A stretch of DNA of 6,613 bases from Nitrospiria bacterium. GTDB lineage: Bacteria; Nitrospirota; Nitrospiria; Nitrospirales; UBA8639. The stretch spans positions 1 through 6,613 of the forward strand of contig JAUIKP010000185.1 in the NCBI GenBank assembly GCA_030430725.1. The letters run 5' to 3'. Below the pieces are notes generated by a model. That model saw only the letters and a list, made by a program, of their open reading frames with translations. It was not told where the DNA came from and searched no databases. The translations under genes and the position numbers were made by a program. Positions 1 to 5,845 of the stretch are shown piece by piece (within the stretch, counting starts at the first letter, position 1; each line of letters starts with the position of its first letter).

Positions 1-497
1 CTCTGGCCTTTTTAGCGCAGAATCCAGCACTTCACGCTACCCTAATGGATCGGCCTGCCGCTCTGGACGTCGCGCGTACGCTGGCCAAACAGACATCTTT
101 GGAAACCCGCTTGACCTTTCAAGCGGGTGATTTTTTTACAGCACCCATTTCAGGCACCTATGATGTTATCTGGTTTTCCAATGTGCTTCATATCTATTCT
201 CCTACCGATAACCTGAAAATTTTCAAAAAAATTAAACGAATCCTTAAGCCTAGCGGACGGCTGCTCATCCAAGATACCTTTTTGCAGGGCCCAACAGAAC
301 TTCAGCCACTTGAAGCCAATCTTTTTGCCGTCTCCATGTTGCTGTATACCCAGCAGGGTAACACCTATTCCGTACGAGAGGTTCGAGAATGGCTTCAAAA
401 AGCTGGACTCTCTCGTTCAAGGGTTCTTCATTTAAATAAGGGAACGGGAGATTGGGATGGCCAACTGATTGAAGGACGTCTGACGCGGTTGGGATAG
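1..497 (+). CDS. SAM-dependent O-methyltransferase, C-terminal part (5' end outside window)
   Basis: The reading frame is open from base 3 to the TAG at 495-497, about 164 codons. The first ATG in frame (45-47) is not the start. The residues before it (LAFLAQNPALHATL) continue into MDRP and look like the second Rossmann strand, whose closing Asp binds the SAM ribose. Further on come the acidic loop QAGDFF, the strand and helix YDVIWFSNVLHIYS, a helix with KKIKRILKPSGRLLIQDTF, and a C-terminal TYSVREVREWLQKAGL segment. This order is typical of the Methyltransf_2 family (acetylserotonin/BchU/CrtF-like small-molecule O-methyltransferases). The glycine-rich SAM motif I and the dimerisation domain must lie upstream. 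The protein should be cytosolic and methylate a hydroxyl of a small molecule; the substrate cannot be told. The gene converges on the kinase gene and is probably not part of its transcript. Confidence 0.85.
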   Translation, partial: LAFLAQNPALHATLMDRPAALDVARTLAKQTSLETRLTFQAGDFFTAPISGTYDVIWFSNVLHIYSPTDNLKIFKKIKRILKPSGRLLIQDTFLQGPTELQPLEANLFAVSMLLYTQQGNTYSVREVREWLQKAGLSRSRVLHLNKGTGDWDGQLIEGRLTRLG

Positions 498-540
498 CCG
501 TTATGTATGGGTTCTCAAACCGCAATTCCCTGTACCCAAG

Positions 541-586
541 TCTGAATCTGCTTTGATTCAGAATCCTTTCCTCTTGTGGTTTTTTT
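541..586 (+). terminator. Weak candidate terminator after the O-methyltransferase
   Basis: An 8-bp perfect stem (TCTGAATC at 541-548 with GATTCAGA at 555-562) closes a 6-base loop, 44 bases after the methyltransferase stop. A run of seven T lies at 580-586. The stem is AT-rich and the T-run starts 17 bases after it, so this is not a classic Rho-independent terminator. Its place between converging genes favours a terminating role, but that is inference. Confidence 0.3.
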
Positions 587-636
587 AAGGGAACCGAGTG
601 GCTTGAATACACCGAGCGAATCGAACCGGGAGGGCG

Positions 637-654
637 TCTCAATCAAAATTGAGA
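637..654. repeat. Small inverted repeat over the kinase stop codon
   Basis: TCTCAAT (637-643) and ATTGAGA (648-654) form a perfect 7-bp stem with a 4-base loop, overlapping the kinase TGA stop at 639-641 (- strand). No T-run follows on either strand, so it is not a standard terminator. It could stabilise the 3' end of the kinase mRNA or be chance. Confidence 0.3.
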
Positions 655-2819
655 TGTTCAGATTTTGGCGACACACTCTGAGTTGGAGAAACTGATGTGG
701 GTGCCGGAGAACTTGGGAGATTCACCAGAAACGTGGTTCCCCCTCCTCTCACACTTTGGACCTCAATACTTCCCCGATGTTCTTGAATAATTTGATGGGC
801 AATGGCCAATCCCAAGCCCGTTCCCTCATGTTCCTGACTCAAGTGTTTAGTGGTGAAAAAAGGATCAAATATATGCTCGATGTCTTCCGGGTTTATCCCT
901 TTTCCACTATCTTGAATATCTACCTGCACCCAACCCTGAGCCACACCTGAACCAATTTGTCGAGTCCGAACGGTTAACACCCCACCCTCTGGAAGCATAG
1001 CTTCCACAGCATTAAATAACAGATTAAGGAACACCTGCTTTAATTGCTGACGATCGGCAAAGATCTTTGGCAACCCATGAGCTAAATCTGTTTCGACGAC
1101 AATTATTTCATGAGAAGGTCGAATTCTGAGAGTATATAAACAGGATTCCACAATATCATTGAGATTTTCTTCCTTGAGAAACGGTTCCATCGGTTTGGCA
1201 TAATCTAAAATTTCTCGCGTGAGCCGCTCAATTCGAAACACATCTTCTTTGACGACCTTACTGAATCGAATCAGAAACTGTTCATCATCCTTTCGTTCAG
1301 GTGCCAGATCTACAAAGGCTTTAATCGACGTCAAGGGATTTCTAATTTCGTGAGCTAATCCACCGGCCATGGTCTCCAGAGAACGAAGCCGATCAGTTCG
1401 ACGCACTAACGATTGGGAGCGTTTGAGTTCTTCATACAGCAAGGCATTGTCTAACGCCACGGACGCTTCTTGGGATAAGGTCGTTAATAAATCCAAATCC
1501 TGGGTCGAATAACCTCCTCCACTTTTCGTATTAGGTCCAAACACACAAAAACCTAAGAGCCGTGTTTTGTTGACCAGAGGCAAACAGACTTCTGTTCCCA
1601 TATGAGCAAGTTGCGTGATGACGGCCTCAGAGTCGGAGTTGAGGGCAGAGAGTTCCAATTCAGTGATGACAAAACAGGAGGTGCCTTGTCTCCACATTTC
1701 TAACAACGTCGAAGTTTTATGCAAATACAGGACTGGAAGATCCGTCGTGGATTTTCCAAAGCTGGATACCGGTCGATAATCCTGACTGCTGGAACTTCGT
1801 AAATATAAAACACCCCATTGCAATCCCAAGGTGGGACAAATGGATTCTACGATAGTCGCCGTCAAATCTTTTAATTCCAATATGGAGAGGAGGGATTTAG
1901 AAAAATGTACCACCGTTTCATGTCGGTTATATCGTTCCTTGAACAGTGATTTCGTGATTAATGTTTTGGCTTCCCGTTTCAAGGAGGATGCTCCAAGTAC
2001 CAAGAGGAGCAATACGCTCAGCTCCACAAATGAATAGGCAATATTAATTTGCCCAAAATACAGACTCTGTCCCAGAAGGAGGATTGGATAGGCAGGGAAA
2101 GCCACGAGTGCTAAAAGGAGGCTTCCCGTAATGCTTCGTTCAACAGCCGTCCCAAGATCCATGAGTCTGTATCGTAAGAGCGTATAGGCGACGACCGACG
2201 TATAGACCGTCAGTAGGATTGTGCCGTTCGGTGGGATTTCAATTCCATACCAGAGCGGAAAAGTCGTCATCCCCCCTAAGTAGGCAATGACTGACCCGGT
2301 GGTGAGAAGGAAAAATCGTGAACGTTCATGACCTGTTCGGGTTCGTGCTCCTTGATAGAGCAGCCACGTTCCATAAATGGTCGATAGGCCAAACCCCAGG
2401 AGATAGACATGGAAGAAGGGACCCGGTTCCGGCCAAAATGGAAAATCACCGACATGAGATACCTCAGCTACGAAATAGGTGGTAAAATTCGAACAGAAAA
2501 AAATAAAACTAGCGCCCCATCCAAGGCGAATAAGCCATCTGTGTGCTTCTACCTCATCCAATAAGGTCAGGACATGCCACAGATAGGCTGGCGGAAGAAA
2601 AATTGCTCCGGCCATTAACAGTCGAACGAAAAAGAGGGCAAGATCGTGAGTGGAGGAAAGGTGCCATGCGCAATATCCATACCCCCAAATGGCGGCAGCT
2701 AAACAATATAGGGCATAGGCTTGATGCTTGGAGCTGTGAGGGTTTTTGGCGTAGACAATAAGGCCGGAGACTGTGGCGGCCAGACCATTCAGGAGTCCGC
2801 TGAAGGCGTAAAAATTCAC
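639..2819 (-). CDS. Membrane sensor histidine kinase (multi-TM, GAF, HisKA, HATPase_c)
   Basis: Autophosphorylating inner-membrane sensor kinase that should pass phosphate to a response regulator. Residues about 1-280 hold eight or nine hydrophobic segments, including the LLRYRLMDL stretch often seen at the end of 7TM-type kinase sensor regions. A GAF-like domain covers roughly 305-460, followed by a helical linker. HisKA follows, with the H-box AGGLAHEIRNPL and phospho-acceptor His490. HATPase_c shows the N-box (NLLFNAVEAM, Asn603), G1 (DSGKGI, 637-642), F-box (FDPFFTTK, from 651) and G2 (GTGLGLAIA, from 666). All catalytic motifs are intact, and the core is of the NtrB/AtoS-like type. The tail is Ser/Pro-rich, with no receiver domain. 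The start is GTG at 2819-2817: an in-frame TAG lies 31 bases upstream and no other start codon intervenes. No clear Shine-Dalgarno is visible. It lies downstream of the LuxD-like fusion on the same strand, 238 bases away, so co-transcription is possible. The signal and partner regulator are unknown. Confidence 0.93.
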   Translation of the reverse strand: MNFYAFSGLLNGLAATVSGLIVYAKNPHSSKHQAYALYCLAAAIWGYGYCAWHLSSTHDLALFFVRLLMAGAIFLPPAYLWHVLTLLDEVEAHRWLIRLGWGASFIFFCSNFTTYFVAEVSHVGDFPFWPEPGPFFHVYLLGFGLSTIYGTWLLYQGARTRTGHERSRFFLLTTGSVIAYLGGMTTFPLWYGIEIPPNGTILLTVYTSVVAYTLLRYRLMDLGTAVERSITGSLLLALVAFPAYPILLLGQSLYFGQINIAYSFVELSVLLLLVLGASSLKREAKTLITKSLFKERYNRHETVVHFSKSLLSILELKDLTATIVESICPTLGLQWGVLYLRSSSSQDYRPVSSFGKSTTDLPVLYLHKTSTLLEMWRQGTSCFVITELELSALNSDSEAVITQLAHMGTEVCLPLVNKTRLLGFCVFGPNTKSGGGYSTQDLDLLTTLSQEASVALDNALLYEELKRSQSLVRRTDRLRSLETMAGGLAHEIRNPLTSIKAFVDLAPERKDDEQFLIRFSKVVKEDVFRIERLTREILDYAKPMEPFLKEENLNDIVESCLYTLRIRPSHEIIVVETDLAHGLPKIFADRQQLKQVFLNLLFNAVEAMLPEGGVLTVRTRQIGSGVAQGWVQVDIQDSGKGINPEDIEHIFDPFFTTKHLSQEHEGTGLGLAIAHQIIQEHRGSIEVQSVRGGGTTFLVNLPSSPAPTSVSPTQSVSPKSEHLNFD

Positions 2820-2881
2820 GTCTAAAACAACGACAAATGAGAGATCACACTAGATCCTTAGCGCTGACACTTTTGAAGGCC

Positions 2882-2893
2882 TATTGGACAATA
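2882..2893. repeat. Short perfect dyad upstream of the kinase gene
   Basis: TATTG (2882-2886) and CAATA (2889-2893) flank a 2-base centre, 63-74 bases before the kinase start. It could be an operator half-site pair in the kinase 5' leader. The arms are short and chance is plausible. Confidence 0.2.
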
Positions 2894-2969
2894 ATTGCAA
2901 GCAGAAGTCAAAAGAGTTGAGTCCGGTCGGGGCATACTTTTTCTTTTGTCTCCATGAACGACACTCTTC

Positions 2970-2997
2970 TGTACAATCCATGCTGAGTCATTGTCAA
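2970..2997 (-). promoter_or_regulatory. Possible sigma70-type promoter for the kinase
   Basis: On the - strand a perfect -35 box TTGACA (2997-2992) is followed after 16 bases by TGTACA (2975-2970), which matches the -10 consensus at only three of six positions. Transcription would start near 2963, giving a leader of about 144 bases before the GTG start. This is the best promoter-like pair I see in the 238-base gap, but the poor -10 keeps confidence low. Confidence 0.3.
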
Positions 2998-3057
2998 ATT
3001 GATATTTCATCTGGGCCATGCGGTTTTCCAGAAAAACATTCCTAGAAAAAGGTCGTC

Positions 3058-5388
3058 TTAGGCCACTTGCTTAAGAAGCCCCGGCAGCGGTTTCCGTTTG
3101 AGGTATGGCTCTGCATTCTGGATGATCGGCCTTTTGGTTTGTTTGCAAACAATAGGTTTGTCTAACACAACGAGATATGCTTGTCCTGCAAAAGTTGAAT
3201 AAACCCCCGCATTCGTACAGCCCAAAGTGGCAATGATCGATTCCCATTGTGTTTGATCATAGAAGCAAAATTGTCCTTCTTTTTCGGCCTGTCGGATTTT
3301 CCCGTAATTATTCAATAGGTCTCGTGCTTCCTCTCGTTGTTGTGGGAGGGCAGCACTAGTGATCAGATTCTGGTAAATACCGGAAAAGTCCCCATTTGGT
3401 TTTAAATTAGAAATAACAATTCGTCCCCCTGGAACAAGAACACGATACAGTTCTCGTAGGGTGGCGCCTGGATCCCGGACATATCCAATCACCAGATTTG
3501 AGACAATCCGGTCAAATCGGTTGTCTGGAAAGGGGAGAGGCTGGCCTAAATCTACTTGTGCCCAGGCCTGGGTGAGGAGAGGTGTGGGAGCGGTCCTGGC
3601 ATGTTGCCATTCTGTCGTGGCGGCGAACATCGCTTTGTTCGCCCGTTTCAACGCGTCAGAAACGACATCAATCCCCACATACTGAATGGACTTCTCAATG
3701 TGCGGGGCCCCACCTGCCATGTTGGAGGAAAGCCTATCCAAAAAATATAAACCGGCATTGCCATTTCCACAGCCGGCATCCAGAATCCGTTGGCCAGGGG
3801 TGATGGGGCCCAAGGCATGAAACACATGATCAAGGAGTTTCACATAATCCCGGCATTGCGCCACCGACTGGAAATGGCCCAAGTAATCCTGCCAAAAGCC
3901 TGCGCCGACATTTGTCTCGGCCTGTTGTTGTTGTGCCAATTTTTCTCGTCGATTTTGGCGTCCCAAGTCTAGTCGATTGGGGGTGTGGATTCCATTAAGA
4001 GAAGCGTTCTGATTCACATGCTCATGACACTGTGCGATCAGTCGTCGATAGGTTTCACGGGCTCTTTTGGGGTTTTCTTGTAGACGATGCAATGCATCTG
4101 GCACCACTATCCACTGCGCAAGACGTCCACCCAATGCATTCCTAAATGCTTGAAGATCATTGGGATCGATCCAGGCATCCTTTTCGGCGGAAACCAGTAT
4201 GACGGGGGAGGTTAAGGATTCTGCATCAAGCAGTGTATCTTCAAGCGTGACAAATTTGTTCGCAATGGCATCCCCCAAAAACTGATTGCCGACATTAAAG
4301 CCCAAAAAATTCGCCGAAGCTGGGCACTGCCCATTCCAATAGGCGGTGAAGAGATCTTCCTGATGAACCGTGGCTGCAGACCGTTGGACATTGACAATGC
4401 TCATGAGCATGATCAAGAGAGATAATGATGGACTCTCAGCCTCAGCTTTGAGAGCGACTCGCGAAGCTAAACTGGCAGCCACACCGATTATGGCAGCATG
4501 CGGCCAAGTGGTCCTCACATAACGGGTCACCGTTTGAAAATCACTCTTCATTGATGAAAGGGATACTTGATAGTGCAGTCCATCACTCTCGCCGACATGA
4601 TTGGTATGGTCATAGCGCACGACCTGGAATCCATTGCTGGCAAAGTAATACGCCAAGGTCAAATAATCCCGCTTGGTTTCTCCATACCCGGGGGCAATGA
4701 CGACGACAGGTCCTTCTGTTAAATCTCCCTCAATAGGTCGATCATGGTAGGCATTAATCCTTTGCCCATTGCCTTTTTCAATGGTGAGACGACTACTGGA
4801 CACGCCCGTTTTTTGATGTAGAAGGGAACCCTCCTTCATCTCTTCTTCCTTCTCACGAAGAAAAACTCCTGGTATTGAGTCGGAGTATTCGTGGTTTTGA
4901 ATTTTCCAAGGGGAATTGAACGAACTTTCTAAAACATGTCCAAACACCATGAGGCCCTTTCCTTGAGGCAGCAGGACTCTCGAACCTGAGGAAAAGAAAC
5001 CAGCGACATCATTCTCTGTTGAGCAGTCTAGAAGAATGGTAGTTGTCCCTTCCCAAGCCGTCTGACCTGCTTCTACATAGATATTTTTAATCGTTCCGTA
5101 AATTTTTTTTAGGAAATACTCTTGATCTGAAATGCCATATTTCAACTCAATGATCTGCGAGCCTTGTATTGGAGGGAATCCCGTCAACCGCAATTGCATA
5201 GTGTCCTCCTGCCATCCCACAAGGTAACCCTCCCAAGTTCCTCCAAGACAATGTAATGCAAAGGGAAGTGGGAAAAGGTCACGAACTCCAGAAAGATCAC
5301 CAGGAACATTCTCCTGATTTATCAGCTTCAATCCGGCAAATCGTTTCATTGAAGTGTTATCCGCCAACCCTGGTGTTAAAGTGCTCAT
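3058..5388 (-). CDS. Fusion protein: LuxD-like acyl thioesterase/transferase plus class I SAM methyltransferase
   Basis: A 776-aa, apparently soluble protein with three parts; numbering is from ATG 5388-5386. Residues 1 to about 190 are beta-rich and unassigned; the compact strand pattern recalls PilZ-like barrels, but I see no PilZ motif. Residues about 208-454 are an alpha/beta hydrolase resembling LuxD, which releases myristate from acyl-ACP for aldehyde synthesis in luminous bacteria. Shared stretches include VRYDHTNHVGESDG, GVAASLASRVA around the nucleophile Ser306, AEKDAW (Asp404) and PDALHRL (His434). Triad spacing (98 and 30 residues) nearly equals LuxD Ser114/Asp211/His241. A Gln-rich linker leads to the methyltransferase at about 520-690, with motif I ILDAGCGNG (535-543), GID (Asp574), VDLGQPLPF, FDRIVSNLVIGYV and VPGGRIVISN. 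The tail is basic. ATG 5388 is preferred over TTG 5436 (792 aa) because it has a good Shine-Dalgarno and a palindrome lies between the two. Acyl donor and methyl acceptor are unknown. Confidence 0.93.
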   Translation of the reverse strand: MSTLTPGLADNTSMKRFAGLKLINQENVPGDLSGVRDLFPLPFALHCLGGTWEGYLVGWQEDTMQLRLTGFPPIQGSQIIELKYGISDQEYFLKKIYGTIKNIYVEAGQTAWEGTTTILLDCSTENDVAGFFSSGSRVLLPQGKGLMVFGHVLESSFNSPWKIQNHEYSDSIPGVFLREKEEEMKEGSLLHQKTGVSSSRLTIEKGNGQRINAYHDRPIEGDLTEGPVVVIAPGYGETKRDYLTLAYYFASNGFQVVRYDHTNHVGESDGLHYQVSLSSMKSDFQTVTRYVRTTWPHAAIIGVAASLASRVALKAEAESPSLSLLIMLMSIVNVQRSAATVHQEDLFTAYWNGQCPASANFLGFNVGNQFLGDAIANKFVTLEDTLLDAESLTSPVILVSAEKDAWIDPNDLQAFRNALGGRLAQWIVVPDALHRLQENPKRARETYRRLIAQCHEHVNQNASLNGIHTPNRLDLGRQNRREKLAQQQQAETNVGAGFWQDYLGHFQSVAQCRDYVKLLDHVFHALGPITPGQRILDAGCGNGNAGLYFLDRLSSNMAGGAPHIEKSIQYVGIDVVSDALKRANKAMFAATTEWQHARTAPTPLLTQAWAQVDLGQPLPFPDNRFDRIVSNLVIGYVRDPGATLRELYRVLVPGGRIVISNLKPNGDFSGIYQNLITSAALPQQREEARDLLNNYGKIRQAEKEGQFCFYDQTQWESIIATLGCTNAGVYSTFAGQAYLVVLDKPIVCKQTKRPIIQNAEPYLKRKPLPGLLKQVA

Positions 5389-5393
5389 GCGTT

Positions 5394-5403
5394 CCCTCAC
5401 CTT
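5394..5403 (-). promoter_or_regulatory. Ribosome binding site that decides the fusion gene start
   Basis: On the - strand AAGGTGAGGG (5403-5394) sits 5 bases before ATG 5388. GAGG matches the anti-Shine-Dalgarno at good spacing. The upstream TTG at 5436 has only AGGGA nearby and is a rarer start codon, so ATG 5388 is the likelier start. Both remain possible. Confidence 0.65.
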
Positions 5404-5407
5404 AATG

Positions 5408-5423
5408 TAAGTGTTAATACTTA
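5408..5423. promoter_or_regulatory. Candidate operator: 16-bp near-palindrome before the fusion gene
   Basis: TAAGTGTTAATACTTA is symmetric at all but one base pair (14 of 16 bases), with perfect 5-base arms TAAGT and ACTTA. It lies just upstream of the ribosome binding site of the fusion gene. TTAAT also occurs three times at 5402, 5414 and 5421. A dimeric repressor bound here would block transcription or initiation. The binding protein is unknown. Confidence 0.4.
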
Positions 5424-5446
5424 ATTTTTGACGCAAGACTTTCCCT

Positions 5447-5461
5447 GGATCTCAAAGATCC
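5447..5461. repeat. Perfect inverted repeat GGATCT-N3-AGATCC in the fusion gene leader
   Basis: Six-base arms (5447-5452 and 5456-5461) with a 3-base centre, in the leader of the fusion gene. It could be a protein site or a small RNA hairpin; no T-run follows on the - strand, so it is not an attenuator-type terminator by itself. Confidence 0.3.
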
Positions 5462-5504
5462 TGATAGCTCCATCAGCCTGTGTTAGAAGAGGGGCGAGAG
5501 ATGA

Positions 5505-5566
5505 AACGACTTACATCGTTGCGTTTTTTGATACGGGTGCCTGATCCACCATGGTGTTGGTATCAA
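5505..5566. repeat. Cluster of inverted repeats in the divergent intergenic region
   Basis: Three dyads are packed here: AACGA-N6-TCGTT (5505-5520), followed by six T at 5524-5529; the perfect 10-bp palindrome CACCATGGTG (5547-5556); and TTGATAC with GTATCAA (5528-5534 and 5560-5566), which encloses the palindrome. If the sigma54 promoter at 5593-5609 is used, all lie in the transcribed 5' leader of the fusion gene and could fold. No known riboswitch is recognised. The first dyad with its T-run could also act as a weak + strand terminator. Confidence 0.3.
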
Positions 5567-5592
5567 TTCTACTCTCTTAGATAGGACACTAG

Positions 5593-5609
5593 AGCAACCT
5601 GAGTGCCAG
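5593..5609 (-). promoter_or_regulatory. Sigma54 (RpoN) promoter facing the LuxD-methyltransferase gene
   Basis: The - strand reads CTGGCACTCAGGTTGCT (5609-5593). This fits the -24/-12 consensus YTGGCAC-N5-TTGCW at every core position, with the required spacing between GG and GC; only the G usually following TGGCAC is changed, to T. Transcription should start near 5582, leaving about 193 bases of leader before ATG 5388. Sigma54 promoters need an NtrC-type activator bound upstream, so the gene is probably switched by a signal rather than constitutive. With about ten and a half fixed positions, a chance match in 13 kb of both strands is well below one. Confidence 0.65.
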
Positions 5610-5639
5610 AACTTTCGAGCAAAAGGTTGGAAATCATTT

Positions 5640-5792
5640 TTAAGAGAAAACCATAGAATTTACTAGGAAAATTTTGCCTGAAAAATTTTTCCCAAAATCA
5701 CCCTGCAGATTTTTCAAGGTTTTATCTGTCGATCCGCTGACGGTAAAATAAACAGAGCGTTGATCTCCTGACAGGCCATTGTTCTTTTTCAT
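5640..5792 (-). CDS. Doubtful 50-aa small ORF, unrecognised
   Basis: ATG at 5792-5790 opens a 50-codon frame ending in TAA at 5642-5640, starting MKKNNGLSGDQRS and fairly rich in Lys, Ser and Gly, with no signal peptide or clear TM helix. In its favour is a strong Shine-Dalgarno-like AGGAAGG 7 bases before the ATG. Against it, this purine stretch is the complement of the spacer of the + strand promoter at 5792-5820, the start codon touches that promoter's -35 box, and no convincing promoter for the ORF is visible. The frame can be extended to an ATG at 5867 (75 aa), but that would overlap the EF-G-like start. No family is recognised; it may be a chance frame in regulatory DNA. Confidence 0.22.
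   Translation of the reverse strand: MKKNNGLSGDQRSVYFTVSGSTDKTLKNLQGDFGKNFSGKIFLVNSMVFS
5666..5692. promoter_or_regulatory. AT-rich dyad, candidate activator site for the sigma54 promoter
   Basis: GGAAAA (5666-5671) pairs with TTTTCC (5687-5692), and after one mismatch TTT pairs with AAA, giving a 27-base interrupted dyad. Its centre is about 97 bases upstream of the predicted sigma54 start at 5582, a usual distance for an enhancer bound by an NtrC-family activator. A second dyad, CAGAT-N13-ATCTG, lies at 5706-5728. The role is inferred from position; A- and T-runs readily form such symmetry by chance. Confidence 0.3.
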
Positions 5793-5820
5793 TGACACAC
5801 CTTCCTCTCCTACATAAAAT
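5792..5820 (+). promoter_or_regulatory. Sigma70 promoter for the EF-G-like gene
   Basis: A perfect -35 box TTGACA (5792-5797), a 17-base spacer and TAAAAT (5815-5820, five of six matches to TATAAT) form a near-ideal housekeeping promoter. Transcription should begin near 5827, only about 19 bases before the ATG at 5846 and just ahead of the ribosome binding site, which is the expected geometry. It suggests steady, fairly strong expression. Confidence 0.75.
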
Positions 5821-5833
5821 CCAGGGAAATTGA

Positions 5834-5840
5834 GAGGAGG
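5834..5840 (+). promoter_or_regulatory. Strong ribosome binding site of the EF-G-like gene
   Basis: GAGGAGG at 5834-5840 lies 5 bases before ATG 5846. It is an almost full anti-Shine-Dalgarno match and fixes the start. Confidence 0.8.
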
Positions 5841-5845
5841 TTCGC

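Noticed and set aside
45..497. Treating ATG 45 as the start of a complete 150-aa methyltransferase
   Set aside because: The 14 codons before it continue the conserved Rossmann fold, and the protein would lack SAM motif I; the gene is cut by the window edge.
615..635. GCGAATCGAACCGG resembling a tRNA T-arm
   Set aside because: No matching acceptor stem, anticodon arm or D-arm can be built around it.
265..642. 125-codon - strand ORF starting with TTG that overlaps the kinase stop
   Set aside because: It lies antisense to most of the clear methyltransferase coding region, uses a rare start and resembles no known family; the apparent stop/start overlap with the kinase gene is coincidence.
3461..3972. 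Several + strand ORFs of 60-74 codons opposite the methyltransferase domain
   Set aside because: They are antisense shadows of a strongly supported gene, overlap one another in different frames, and have no recognisable motifs.
3058..5388. A bioluminescence (lux) operon
   Set aside because: Only a LuxD-like domain is present; no luciferase subunits, reductase or synthetase lie in the window, and the domain is fused to a methyltransferase.
5389..5436. 16-residue N-terminal extension of the fusion protein from TTG 5436
   Set aside because: The downstream ATG has a much better ribosome site and the interval holds a palindrome and AT-rich leader; kept only as an alternative start.
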